From Micromonospora sp. HK10 (GTDB lineage: Bacteria > Actinomycetota > Actinomycetes > Mycobacteriales > Micromonosporaceae), in NCBI RefSeq assembly GCF_000982955.1, contig NZ_KQ058881.1, forward strand, positions 1-64,000: 64,000 bases of DNA. Direction: 5' to 3'. Made by a program: the position numbers and the translations under genes. The notes below the pieces were generated by a model, which searched no databases, had not been told where the DNA came from, and saw only the letters and a list, made by a program, of their open reading frames with translations. The stretch's first letter is position 1. Each line of letters starts with the position of its first letter. Below are positions 25,114 through 33,719 of the stretch, piece by piece.

Positions 25114-26286
25114 ATGCCGGACATGGCCGGACAGGTGTCGCGCGTGCTGCGCGAGGCGCCGCCCGACCAGTTGGCGGAGGCGGCCGACCGGGCGCTGCGC
25201 CAGGTGTTCGGCGCCGCGCGGACCGAGGTCTTCCTTGCCGACTACCGGTTCGCCGGGTTGTGCCCGCTGCTCGTCCCCGGTCGTTCGCCCGGCCCCGGGG
25301 CGGTCCGCCGTTGCTTCAGCAGTCAGGAGCCGGTGCTGGAGACCGGTGAGGACGGTCGCTGCCGGGTCCACCTGCCGCTGTCCGTCTGGGGTGAGCGGCT
25401 CGGCGTGCTCCTGGTGGAGCTGCCGTCGGTGCCGGCCGCCGCGACCGTGCAGGCGGTCCGGGACGTCGCGGGCGAGCTGGCGGTGGCGCTGCGTGCCGCG
25501 GACCGGGAGACCGACCGGTACCGGCGGGCGCGCCGGCGGGAGCGGCTCAGCATGGCCGCGGAGATGCAGTGGGACCTGCTGCCGGGGCGCAGCGTCCGGC
25601 ACGGCGACGTCCTGCTGGCCGGGCAGCTGGAGCCGGCGTACACCGTGGGCGGCGACCACTTCGACTGGTCGGTGGACGGTGACCGGCTCACCGTCACCGT
25701 CCTCAACGGCGCCGGCAGCGGGCTGGCCGCCGCGCTGCTGACCGCGGTGGCGGTGAACGCCATGCGCAACGCGCGGCGCTCGGGCGGTGGCCTGGTCGAG
25801 CAGGCCGAGCTGGCCTCGGACACCATCTTCTACCAGCACCGGGGCGGCCGGCACGTGGCCACGCTGCTGCTTGAGCTGGACCGCGAGCGGGGTGTGGTGC
25901 GGGCCGTGGACGCGGGCTCGCCGCACGTGCTGCGGCTGCGCGGCGGCACGGTCACCCCGATCGCCCTGGAGCAGCAGTTGCCGCTGGGCATGTTCGCCGA
26001 GACCCGCTACGACGTGCAGGAATTCCCGGTGGAGCCGGGGGACCGGCTCTTCGTGGTCAGCGACGGCGTCTACGCCGCCCAGCCGGACGGCCGGGAGGCG
26101 TACGGGAAGCGGGCCATGGCGCGGGCGATGCGGTCCACTCGGTTGCAGCCGGCGACCGAAGCAGTTGGTACGGTGATGCGCGAGCTGCACGCCTACCACG
26201 CCGACGCGGACCTCCGCGACGACGCGGTCGTCGTCTGCCTGGACTGGCGCGGGTCCAGCCCACCGGGAGACGTGGGCGGGCGGTGA
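25114..26286 (+). CDS. SpoIIE/RsbU-type PP2C phosphatase-like protein with a degenerate metal site
   Basis: This 390-residue protein has a GAF-like N-terminal half (to about residue 135), a helical linker (RRARRRERLSMAAEMQWDLLPG) and a SpoIIE-type PP2C domain. The domain shows VGGDHFDW, SDGVY and RDDAVVV, but the usual metal-binding aspartate of GD-x2-GHG is asparagine here (VLNGAGSGLAAAL). Such proteins normally dephosphorylate anti-anti-sigma factors; activity of this one is uncertain. ATG with CTGGAGG 6 nt upstream. A MarR gene follows after 48 bp. Confidence 0.83.
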   Translation: MPDMAGQVSRVLREAPPDQLAEAADRALRQVFGAARTEVFLADYRFAGLCPLLVPGRSPGPGAVRRCFSSQEPVLETGEDGRCRVHLPLSVWGERLGVLLVELPSVPAAATVQAVRDVAGELAVALRAADRETDRYRRARRRERLSMAAEMQWDLLPGRSVRHGDVLLAGQLEPAYTVGGDHFDWSVDGDRLTVTVLNGAGSGLAAALLTAVAVNAMRNARRSGGGLVEQAELASDTIFYQHRGGRHVATLLLELDRERGVVRAVDAGSPHVLRLRGGTVTPIALEQQLPLGMFAETRYDVQEFPVEPGDRLFVVSDGVYAAQPDGREAYGKRAMARAMRSTRLQPATEAVGTVMRELHAYHADADLRDDAVVVCLDWRGSSPPGDVGGR

Positions 26287-26334
26287 CCGCACCGACGGGA
26301 CGAACACGAGCGGGACGATCGCAGGGGACGACGG

Positions 26335-26802
26335 GTGGAGCGAGCGCCGAATCTTGCCGCGGCCATCGACGCGGCCGCCGAGGCGCTGATCGGTGTCCTC
26401 GATTCCGCGACCTCCCGGCACAACGTCGTCTCCCCGACCCAGCTGCGGGTGCTCTCCCTGGTGATGGCGCACCCGCACAGCAACGTGAACCGGCTGGCGG
26501 AGCTGCTGGATGTCGTACCCTCCTCGGCCAGCCGACTCTGCGACCGGCTGGAGGCCGTCGGGCTGCTGCGCCGGGTGGCCGACCCACGGGACCGGCGGGA
26601 GGTCCGGCTGGTGCCCACCGCCGCGGCCGAGACGCTGCTGCGGGAGCTGCAGGAGCGGCGGCACCAGGCGGTGCAGGCGGTGCTGGACCGGATGCCGCAC
26701 CGGGTGCAGCACGAGCTGCTGCTCGCCCTGTCGGCGTTCAGCCAGGCGGCCTCGGCCACCGCGGCGGCCGAGGCCACGACCGCCACCGTCCGCTCGGCCT
26801 GA
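26335..26802 (+). CDS. MarR-family transcriptional regulator
   Basis: This 155-residue protein has the MarR winged helix: LRVLSLVMAHPHSNVNRLAELLDV, the recognition helix SSASRLCDRLEAVGLLRR and the wing DPRDRREVRLVPT. GTG start with GGGGACGACG upstream. It follows the PP2C-like gene in the same direction; the TTGC-N6-GCAA dyad in front of that gene is a plausible target. Ligand unknown. Confidence 0.85.
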   Translation: MERAPNLAAAIDAAAEALIGVLDSATSRHNVVSPTQLRVLSLVMAHPHSNVNRLAELLDVVPSSASRLCDRLEAVGLLRRVADPRDRREVRLVPTAAAETLLRELQERRHQAVQAVLDRMPHRVQHELLLALSAFSQAASATAAAEATTATVRSA

Positions 26803-27110
26803 TCCGAAGCGCGACCCGCCCACGGGGTGCGCACCGCCCACCGTGCCCAACTAGCATCCTAGGAAGCCTTACGCAAGGTGCGGCCCATCACACCCGGCAC
26901 CGCCACGACCGCCTCGGCGGGGGACCGGGGCACACCGAAGCGCCCGATATAGTGGCAGCGCAACTGGCCGGCCCACGGTGGTGGGCCGCATCGGGGAGGT
27001 CCCAGCCCGGGATCGCAGAGGGCGCCGGCGCTGACCGGCCGGCAACGCGCACGAGCCTGGAGCGGCCGATCACGGTCGGCCGCCGGACCGTGCTGCGAAG
27101 GGAGGGTTCG
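26803..27110 (+). promoter_or_regulatory. leader region of the phosphatidyltransferase operon
   Basis: No gene is seen in this 308-bp stretch. A TATAGT at 26948-26953 in the context CCGATATAGT is the best -10 candidate. Downstream in the leader a perfect 7-bp hairpin, GGCCCAC with GTGGGCC around GGTG, lies at 26970-26987. GGGAGGG precedes the GTG at 27111. Confidence 0.4.
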
Positions 27111-27737
27111 GTGTCGCGTCAGCCGGCTCCGTCCGAGCACCCGGGCGGTACGACGGCGGTCGTGGGGGACCGCGTCCTCACCGTGCCCAACCTGATCAGT
27201 TTCGTCCGGCTCGCCGGCGTGCCGCTCTTCCTCTACCTGTTCCTGGTCGCCCGCGCCGACGTGGTCGCGGTCCTGGTGCTGGCCATCGGTGGCACCAGCG
27301 ACTGGGTGGACGGCTGGATCGCCCGCCGCCTGCAGCAGGTGAGCCGCCTCGGTGAGCTGCTCGACCCGCTCGCCGACCGGCTCTACATCCTGGCCACCCT
27401 GCTGGCGTTCACCGCGCGGGAGGTGGTGCCGTGGCAGTTCACGGCGGCGCTGCTGGCCCGCGAGCTGTTGTTGCTCGTCTCGTTGGGGGTGCTGCGCCGC
27501 TACGGGTACGGGCCGCCGCCGGTGCACTACATGGGCAAGACGGCCACGTTCCTGCTGCTGGCCGCGTTCCCGGTCCTGCTGCTGGCCGACGCCGCGCCGG
27601 GTACGGCCCCGGTGGCCGGCGCGATCGGCTGGGGTCTGGCCTGGTGGGGCCTGGTGCTCTACTGGGTGGCCGGGGCGATGTACGTGGTGCAGGCCGGCCG
27701 GCTGGTGCGGGCGCGGCGGGCCGGAGCGGTGGCGTGA
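27111..27737 (+). CDS. CDP-alcohol phosphatidyltransferase (PgsA-like)
   Basis: This 208-residue membrane enzyme carries the CDP-alcohol motif as SDWVDGWIARRLQQ followed by GELLDPLADRL, matching D-x2-DG-x2-AR-x8-G-x3-D-x3-D, with several transmembrane helices after it. It joins a CDP-diacylglycerol to an alcohol such as glycerol-3-phosphate or inositol phosphate. Its position at the head of the DUF881, small-basic-protein and gcvH cluster matches M. tuberculosis pgsA2 (Rv1822). GTG start with GAAGGGAGGG upstream. Confidence 0.88.
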   Translation: MSRQPAPSEHPGGTTAVVGDRVLTVPNLISFVRLAGVPLFLYLFLVARADVVAVLVLAIGGTSDWVDGWIARRLQQVSRLGELLDPLADRLYILATLLAFTAREVVPWQFTAALLARELLLLVSLGVLRRYGYGPPPVHYMGKTATFLLLAAFPVLLLADAAPGTAPVAGAIGWGLAWWGLVLYWVAGAMYVVQAGRLVRARRAGAVA

Positions 27738-28678
27738 GCGCACCGGGCCGGGACGGCGGGGACCCGTCGGGGCGGGTGTACGCGCCGGACTTCCTGACCG
27801 AGCTGTTCCGCAATCCGCTCGACCCCGGGTACGCCGACGCGGCGGCCCGACGACGGGACGTCCCGCCGGGGCGGCTGCGCCGGGTGTGGGGCCGCCCGGT
27901 GAGCCTGGTGGTGGTGCTGGTGATCGGTTTCCTGTTCGCGGTGGCGTACCGGGAGACGGTGGCCGAGGAGCCGGGCCGGGCGAAGGCGCGGGCCGGGTTG
28001 GTCGCGGAGATCAAGCAGCGGGAGGTCGAGACCGACCGGCTGACCGCGCGCGCGGACCAGTTGCGTGAGGAGGTCGGCCGGCAGCGGGACGCGGCGCTGG
28101 GCGGTTCGCAGGCGTCCCGGTTGCGGAACCTGGAGGCGGGCACCGGGCTGGGGCGGGTGCGCGGTGACGGAGTGGTCGTGCGGTTGGCCGACGCGGCGGG
28201 CGACGACGACGGGGTGACGGGTACGAACGTGGGCCCGCCCCGGGTGTTGTATTCCGACCTGCAGAAGGTGGCGAACGCGTTGTGGGCGGCGGGTGCCGAG
28301 GCGATCGCGATCAACGGGCAGCGGTTGACGGCGACGACGACGATCCGGTCGGCGGGTGAGGCGATCCTGGTGGACTACCGGCCGGTGACGAGTCCGTACG
28401 AGGTGGTGGCGATCGGTCCGGGGTCGATGCGGGACCGGTTCGACGACAGCCGGGCGGCGGACCTGATGCGGGACGTGGCGCGCAAGACGGGGTTGTCGTT
28501 CGGGGTGAAGGACGCGGAGGACCTCACGTTGCCGGCCGCCCCGCAGCCGCGGCTACGCTACGCCGTGCCCTCGGTGAGTCCGAGCCCGTCGCCGTCGGGT
28601 TCGGGTGCCGCCGGTTCGACCAGTCCCGGGCCGTCCGGCTCGGGGACCTCTTCCAGCCCTTCCGGAGGTGGCCGATGA
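27734..28678 (+). CDS. DUF881-family membrane-anchored protein
   Basis: This 314-residue protein has a cytosolic N-terminus, one transmembrane helix (VSLVVVLVIGFLFAVAY), a coiled coil (EIKQREVETDRLTARADQLREE), the DUF881 domain (YSDLQKVANALWAAGAEAIAINGQRL) and a Ser/Pro/Gly-rich tail. The function of DUF881 is not known. It always sits around the small basic protein in actinobacteria, as Rv1823 to Rv1825 do. GTG overlaps the previous stop by 4 nt. Confidence 0.88.
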   Translation: MSAPGRDGGDPSGRVYAPDFLTELFRNPLDPGYADAAARRRDVPPGRLRRVWGRPVSLVVVLVIGFLFAVAYRETVAEEPGRAKARAGLVAEIKQREVETDRLTARADQLREEVGRQRDAALGGSQASRLRNLEAGTGLGRVRGDGVVVRLADAAGDDDGVTGTNVGPPRVLYSDLQKVANALWAAGAEAIAINGQRLTATTTIRSAGEAILVDYRPVTSPYEVVAIGPGSMRDRFDDSRAADLMRDVARKTGLSFGVKDAEDLTLPAAPQPRLRYAVPSVSPSPSPSGSGAAGSTSPGPSGSGTSSSPSGGGR

Positions 28679-29007
28679 TCGCGGTGCTGGCGTTGCTCGC
28701 CGGTGTGGTGCTCGGGGTGTATCTGGACCCCACGGTGCCGGCGGCGTTGCAGCCGTATCTGCCGATCGCCGTGGTGGCGGCGTTGGACGCGGTGTTCGGC
28801 GGGGTGCGGGCGAAGCTGGACCGGATCTTCGACGACAAGCAGTTCGTGGTGTCGTTCATCTCGAACGTGCTGGTGGCGGGTCTGATCGTGTATCTGGGTG
28901 ACCAGTTGGGCGTGGGTGGGCAGTTGTCCACCGGTGTGGTGGTCGTGCTCGGGGTGCGCATCTTCGGAAACGTCGCGGCGATCCGTCGGCACCTGTTCCG
29001 GGCGTAG
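28675..29007 (+). CDS. sbp: small basic protein (Sbp family, DUF1290)
   Basis: This 110-residue, three-helix membrane protein opens MIAVLALLAGVVLGVYLDP and contains YLPIAVVAALDAVFGGVRA, the Sbp signature. It lies between two DUF881 genes as in other actinobacteria and firmicutes, often near cell-division genes. Its molecular role is unknown. The ATG overlaps the upstream stop (ATGA), so translation is coupled. Confidence 0.9.
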   Translation: MIAVLALLAGVVLGVYLDPTVPAALQPYLPIAVVAALDAVFGGVRAKLDRIFDDKQFVVSFISNVLVAGLIVYLGDQLGVGGQLSTGVVVVLGVRIFGNVAAIRRHLFRA

Positions 29008-29017
29008 GTTGGTGGCG

Positions 29018-29941
29018 ATGAGCGAGGAGCACAGGGAGACGGGGACGGGGTGGCCGGAGCCGGCGGAGCCGGCGCGGCCGTCGGGTCCGGCGGGTGAGCC
29101 GGATCCGCGCCCGGACGCGCCCGATCCGGACGAGTTGAGCCCGTTGGCGCCGGTGGAGCCGGCGGAGCGGGAGGACGTGCCGGCGCCGGCGGAGGAGCCG
29201 GGTGCGGTCGCGGAGGAGCCGGTGGAGCCGGCGCGGGCGTCGGTGTCGCGGCGGCTGACGTCGGCCGGGGCGATGATCGCGGTGCTGTTGGCGTTGCTGG
29301 GGTTCACGCTGGTGGTGCAGTTGAAGACGACGTCGACGGATCCGACGCTCGCGGCTACCCGGGAGGAGGACCTGGTGCGGATCTCGTCGGATCTGGATTC
29401 GCGGGAGCGGCGGCTGCGGCAGGACATCGAGGCGTTGGAGGAGAGCCAGCGTCAGTTGCGTTCGGGTGAGCAGGGTCGGCAGGCGGCGTTGGAGGAGGCC
29501 ACCCGGCGGGCGGACGAGCTGGGCATTCTGGCCGGTACGTTGCCGGCGGTGGGGCCGGGTCTGCTGGTGCGGTTCGAGGGTCCGGAGAAGGCGGTGTCGT
29601 CGGCGCGGATCCTGGACGCGGTGCAGGAGTTGCGGGGCGCGGGCGCGGAGGCGATGCAGATCGCGGGCGTGGACGGCACCGCGGTGCGGGTGATCGCGTC
29701 GACGTATTTCGTGGATGCCGATGGGGTGCTGGTGGTGGATGGGCGGCGGTTGCGGGGTCCGGTCACGATCTCGGTGATCGGTGATCCGGCGACGATGCGT
29801 ACGGCGTTGAACATTCCCGGCGGGGTGGTCGCGACGGTGCAGGACGCCGGCGGTAACGTGACTGCTGTGGATCGTGAGGTTGTGGAGGTTTCGCAGCTGC
29901 ACGCGCCGCTGAAGCTGGAACACGCCCGGCCGGTTTCCTGA
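29018..29941 (+). CDS. second DUF881-family protein
   Basis: This 307-residue protein has a long acidic, proline-rich cytosolic N-terminus of about 80 residues and one transmembrane helix (MIAVLLALLGFTLVVQL). A coiled coil (ERRLRQDIEALEESQRQL) and the DUF881 domain (RILDAVQELRGAGAEAMQIAG) follow. It is the paralogue of the first DUF881 protein, on the other side of Sbp. The ATG at 29018 is used; a GTG two codons earlier is possible. Confidence 0.87.
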   Translation: MSEEHRETGTGWPEPAEPARPSGPAGEPDPRPDAPDPDELSPLAPVEPAEREDVPAPAEEPGAVAEEPVEPARASVSRRLTSAGAMIAVLLALLGFTLVVQLKTTSTDPTLAATREEDLVRISSDLDSRERRLRQDIEALEESQRQLRSGEQGRQAALEEATRRADELGILAGTLPAVGPGLLVRFEGPEKAVSSARILDAVQELRGAGAEAMQIAGVDGTAVRVIASTYFVDADGVLVVDGRRLRGPVTISVIGDPATMRTALNIPGGVVATVQDAGGNVTAVDREVVEVSQLHAPLKLEHARPVS

Positions 29942-30000
29942 CCGGTCGCGGCTCGCGCCGGTTGTTTGCCCGGTGCGCCGATGGATGAAGGACGCAGCTG

Positions 30001-30381
30001 GTGATTCCTGAGGATCTGCGGTACACCGCCGAGCATGAGTGGGTGGCGGGTGGTGACGGCGGCGCCGTCCGGGTCGGTATCACGCACTTCGCGCAGGACG
30101 CCCTGGGTGACATCGTGTTCGTGCAGTTGCCGGACGAGGGTGCGGTGGTGGCGGCGGGTGAGCCGCTGGGTGAGATCGAGTCGACCAAGAGCGTGTCGGA
30201 GCTGTATGCGCCGGTGAGTGGGACGGTGGCGGCGCGCAACGAGGCGTTGGCTGACACGCCTGAGGTGATCAACACGGATCCGTACGGTGCGGGTTGGCTG
30301 GTGGAGATCACCCCGGATGATCCGACGGCGGTCGAGGGTCTGTTGTCCGCCGGCGCGTACCGCGAGCTCACTGAGAGCTGA
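30001..30381 (+). CDS. gcvH: glycine cleavage system H protein
   Basis: This 126-residue lipoyl carrier shuttles the aminomethyl group between the P and T proteins of glycine cleavage. The lipoylated lysine is K63 in GEIESTKSVSELYAPVSG. Full length and intact. GTG start with AAGGA upstream. It sits in the conserved cluster next to the FHA gene, separate from gcvP some 8 kb away, which is under a glycine riboswitch. No gcvT is in this window. Confidence 0.96.
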   Translation: MIPEDLRYTAEHEWVAGGDGGAVRVGITHFAQDALGDIVFVQLPDEGAVVAAGEPLGEIESTKSVSELYAPVSGTVAARNEALADTPEVINTDPYGAGWLVEITPDDPTAVEGLLSAGAYRELTES

Positions 30382-30598
30382 GTTGTCGTTCCGGGCGGTG
30401 GGGCTTGTCTCCGCGCGTCCGGTTGCCCTGCATTTCGGCGCTGGCTAGGCTCGCCCAGTCGACCGAGAAGCCAATAGTTGAGCGTTGTGGAATGCGCCTT
30501 CCCGGGCACGGGGAGCCAGCCGCCGGGTGTGTGACTGCCCGGCGGCCAGACCCGCCATTACCCGACGCCGACCGAAACAGATCCGTGAGGTGGTCCCC

Positions 30599-31048
30599 AT
30601 GACGCGCCCAGACGACGAGTTCCCCCCGCTCGACGTCACTTCGACGCTCAATCTCGGTTCGCTTGACGAAGTGCTGGAGGGTCCGGACACCGATGTGGTG
30701 CCGAGCCGGATGTCCGGTTCGTTGCCGCCGGGGATGGCGCTGCTGGTGGTTCGCCGGGGTCCGAATGCGGGTGCCCGGTTCCTGTTGGACCACGATGTGA
30801 CGACGAGTGGGCGGCATCCGGACAGTGACATTTTCCTGGACGATGTGACGGTGTCTCGGCGGCACGCCGAGTTCCACCGGGACGGTGGCACGTTCACGGT
30901 GCGGGACGTGGGCAGCCTGAACGGCACGTACGTGAACCGGGAGCGGGTCGAGGCGGCCACGTTGAGCAATGGTGACGAGGTGCAGATCGGCAAGTTCCGG
31001 GTGGTGTTCATCGCCGGTCCGCGTCCGGAGGAGGCCGGCCGGGGGTGA
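30599..31048 (+). CDS. garA: FHA-domain regulator of the GarA/OdhI type
   Basis: This 149-residue cytosolic protein has a short N-terminal tail with a threonine motif (DVTSTLNLGSL) and a C-terminal FHA domain with GRHPDSDIFLDD, VSRRHAEF and GSLNGTYVN. In mycobacteria and corynebacteria the unphosphorylated protein inhibits 2-oxoglutarate dehydrogenase, and kinase phosphorylation of the tail relieves it. The tail here differs in detail from the mycobacterial ETTS sequence. Upstream of the FtsR-like MerR gene, as in those genera. Confidence 0.9.
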   Translation: MTRPDDEFPPLDVTSTLNLGSLDEVLEGPDTDVVPSRMSGSLPPGMALLVVRRGPNAGARFLLDHDVTTSGRHPDSDIFLDDVTVSRRHAEFHRDGGTFTVRDVGSLNGTYVNRERVEAATLSNGDEVQIGKFRVVFIAGPRPEEAGRG

Positions 31049-31800
31049 ACGAGCCGGCGGCTTCGACGCCTGGCGAGGCGGCGCGTGCCGCTGCGCTGAT
31101 GAGCATCGGTGAGGTGTTGGCGCAGCTGCGGGTGGAGTTTCCGGACGTCACGATCTCGAAGTTGCGGTTTCTGGAGGCCGAGGGCCTGGTGGAGCCGCAG
31201 CGGACGCCGGCGGGGTATCGGAAGTACGGCTGGGACGATGTGGCGCGGTTGCGGTTCGTGTTGACCGCGCAGCGGGACCAGTATCTGCCGTTGCGGGTGA
31301 TCCGTGAGCAGTTGGCGGAGTGGGACGAGTCCGGTGCGGCGCCGGGTCGGCAGCGGCCGGCGTTGGTGGCGGTGGGTCCCGGTGGTGAGGTGCCGGGTCG
31401 GGAGGTGGACGAGTCCGCCGAGTCGGGGCAGGTGCGGCTGGGGCGGGCGGATCTGGTGGCCCGTAGCGGCATCGACGAGTCGACGTTGGCGGAGTTGGAG
31501 CGGCTCGGTGTGTTGGTGCCGGATCCGCCGGGGTGGTATGACGCGGACGCGTTGATCATCGCGCGGGCGGTGGCGGGGTTGGCGGCGTACGGGTTCCAGC
31601 CGCGGCATCTGCGCGGGTACCGGACGGCGGCGGATCGGGAGGTGGGTCTGTTCGCGCAGTTGGTGGCGCCGTTGGCGCGGCAGAGTGATCCGGCGGCGCG
31701 GGCCCGGGCGGCGGAGACGGCGCGGGAGTTGGTGGCGTTGTCGCAGCAGTTGCACGCGGCGTTGGTGCGGGTGGGGCTGCGGTCGACGTTGGGTCGTTGA
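31045..31800 (+). CDS. ftsR: MerR-family regulator, FtsR-like
   Basis: This 251-residue protein has a MerR helix-turn-helix (MSIGEVLAQLRVEFPDVTISKLRFLEAEGLVEPQRTP) and a long C-terminal region with further helices. Its place directly after the FHA gene, with GTGA overlap, matches Rv1828 of M. tuberculosis and FtsR of C. glutamicum, a direct activator of ftsZ. The role here is inferred from synteny. Confidence 0.85.
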   Translation: MNEPAASTPGEAARAAALMSIGEVLAQLRVEFPDVTISKLRFLEAEGLVEPQRTPAGYRKYGWDDVARLRFVLTAQRDQYLPLRVIREQLAEWDESGAAPGRQRPALVAVGPGGEVPGREVDESAESGQVRLGRADLVARSGIDESTLAELERLGVLVPDPPGWYDADALIIARAVAGLAAYGFQPRHLRGYRTAADREVGLFAQLVAPLARQSDPAARARAAETARELVALSQQLHAALVRVGLRSTLGR

Positions 31801-32016
31801 GTGGTGTGGTGGGGCCGGGTGTCGTGGGGGCGCCCGGCCTCTGCCGTGGGCGGGGGTTGGGAAAGATCTGGCTCGGGAAGCGTGTCGTAGGCTTGCGGGG
31901 GTAACCCCTTCCGGCGAGGCGTGGTGCACGTAGCGCATGGGACTCTCGTGTCGCGGTCCGTGTACCGTGCAGGGAAGGGCGCGGTGCGTTAGGCGACGAC
32001 GACACGGAGGCGGGCG

Positions 32017-32481
32017 GTGCGCGAGCTGAGCGTGGTCGGAGTTCGGGTGGAGTTGCCCAGCAACCAGCCGATCGTCCTGCTGCGGGAGGTCGAGGGGGAC
32101 CGCTATCTGCCGATCTGGATCGGTGCGGTCGAGGCGACGGCCATCGCGTACGAGCAGCAGGGGGTCAAGCCGGCGCGGCCGTTGACGCATGATCTGTTGC
32201 GGGACGTGTTGGCGGCGTTGCAGGCGCCGTTGCGGGCGGTGGAGATCACCGAGTTGAAGGAGAACGTCTTCTACGCCGATCTGTTGATCGGTGACGGGGT
32301 GCGGGTGTCGGCGCGGCCGAGCGATTCGATCGCGTTGGCGTTGCGGGTCGGGGCGCCGATTCGTTGTGCCGAGCAGGTCCTCACTGAGGCGGGGATCGTC
32401 ATCCCGGACGAGCAGGAGGACGAGGTGGAGAAGTTCCGGGAGTTCCTGGATCAGGTGCGTCCGGAGGACTTCGCGGGCTGA
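32017..32481 (+). CDS. bifunctional nuclease-family protein (BFN, DUF151)
   Basis: This 154-residue protein is the actinobacterial BFN family: LPSNQPIVLLREVEGDRYLPIWIG, then AIAYEQQG and RPSDSIALALRV. Homologues are small acidic proteins; plant members showed RNase and DNase activity, but the bacterial role is unclear. GTG start with GGAGGCGGG 3-4 nt upstream. Matches Rv1829 in position. A TACCGT at 31963-31968 may be a -10. Confidence 0.88.
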   Translation: MRELSVVGVRVELPSNQPIVLLREVEGDRYLPIWIGAVEATAIAYEQQGVKPARPLTHDLLRDVLAALQAPLRAVEITELKENVFYADLLIGDGVRVSARPSDSIALALRVGAPIRCAEQVLTEAGIVIPDEQEDEVEKFREFLDQVRPEDFAG

Positions 32482-32668
32482 GCGCCGCGGCGACCGTCGG
32501 TCACGGTGGGTGACGGCGGTCTGCGGTGGGTGATCTTCCTGGGGTGGCGCGGCGTGTCGCGGTCGTTCCTGCGTGGTTACTCCCGCGGGCCGCTATAGGG
32601 TTGCGGTTGTCGAGGGGTGCGCGTACGGGGAGACGGCGCGGCACCGCACGGGCGGGGAGGTTGTCCGG

Positions 32669-33253
32669 ATGCATGAGCCGCGAGATCCTGATTCGGGTAC
32701 GGAGCAGCAGCCGGGTGTGACGCCGCCGCCGGCCGGTGACGGCGAGGTGGGTTACCGGGGTGTGACGGCGTGTTCCGCGGTCGGTATCAGCTACCGGCAG
32801 TTGGACTACTGGGCCCGGACGGGGCTGGTGGTGCCGAGCGTGCGCGACGCGTCGGGCTCGGGGACGTCCCGGTTGTATTCGTTCCGCGACCTGGTGGTGT
32901 TGAAGGTCGTGAAGCGGTTGTTGGACGCCGGCGTGTCGTTGCAGAACATCCGCAAGGCGATCGAGGCGTTGCGCTCGCGCGGGGTGGACGATCTGGCGGG
33001 CATCACGTTGATCTCGGACGGGACGACGGTGTACGAGTGCCGGTCGCCGGAGGAGGTGGTCGACCTGTTGCAGGGCGGCCAGGGTGTGTTCGGCATCGCG
33101 ATCGGTGGCGCGTTCAAGGAGATCCAGGGGTCGTTGTCGCATCTGCCGGCGGAGCCGGTCGGTGGGCAGGAGCCGGTGGCGCCGGCGGAGGAGCCGGCGG
33201 AGCGGGTCGGTGACGAGTTGGCGGCGCGTCGGGCGCGCCGTCGGGCCGGTTGA
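32669..33253 (+). CDS. MerR-family regulator, ResR-like
   Basis: This 194-residue regulator has a MerR DNA-binding domain (GYRGVTACSAVGISYRQLDYWARTGLVVPS) and the effector-side segment DLLQGGQGVFGIAIGGAFKEIQG. It corresponds in position to Rv1830 (ResR) of M. tuberculosis, linked to regrowth and antibiotic resilience. The ATG at 32669 is chosen for its GGGGAGG 8 nt upstream and because the DNA-binding domain follows; an in-frame GTG at 32573 is less likely. Confidence 0.85.
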   Translation: MHEPRDPDSGTEQQPGVTPPPAGDGEVGYRGVTACSAVGISYRQLDYWARTGLVVPSVRDASGSGTSRLYSFRDLVVLKVVKRLLDAGVSLQNIRKAIEALRSRGVDDLAGITLISDGTTVYECRSPEEVVDLLQGGQGVFGIAIGGAFKEIQGSLSHLPAEPVGGQEPVAPAEEPAERVGDELAARRARRRAG

Positions 33254-33719
33254 CGGGTTCGTCATCCGTTTCGTGGATCGCGACGCGCCGAAAGGGGTAG
33301 GTCGCGGTCCACTTTTTTGGTCACGGGACGTGTCGGGCGGGGTGGCCGGCGGGCGGTAATCGTGGTGCCGGTGGTGCGGCGCGGGTGCGCAGGTGGCGGT
33401 GCCGGTGCGGGTGCTGGTCCGGGGTGCGCCGTCGGGTGTCCGAAAGGGACCGGGCGGTCCCGGCGGCGGGCCGGTCGTTGACGCGGTGTGGTGGCATGAA
33501 CGCGGGTCGCGACCGGCGCAGCGGGCGAGGTTGACTGTCCGTAGTTGACAGTTGTCGGGAATCGGATAGGGCAGGGCTGACCCGTTCGGGCGAGCACGCT
33601 ATGGTCCGTCACGGTCGCTCGCACGGGCACGTCCGGTGGACCGCGGTGTGTCGCGTGTCGGTGGCCGACACCCCTTACGCGGCCGGCGGCCGCGTGCCCC
33701 TGTCCGAGAGGAAACGACC
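33254..33719 (+). promoter_or_regulatory. intergenic region with promoter and operator-like dyad for the globin operon
   Basis: No gene is evident in this 466-bp stretch. TTGACA at 33545-33550 lies about 16 nt before TAGGGC, a plausible sigma-70 promoter. A perfect 6-bp dyad, ACTGTC (33534-33539) and GACAGT (33547-33552) with a 7-nt spacer, overlaps the -35. The leader to the ATG at 33720 is about 140 nt. Confidence 0.45.

Noticed and set aside
33262-33630. Minus-strand open frame in the globin upstream region
   Set aside because: Pro/Arg/Thr-rich low-complexity translation without a plausible start; no homology recognised.
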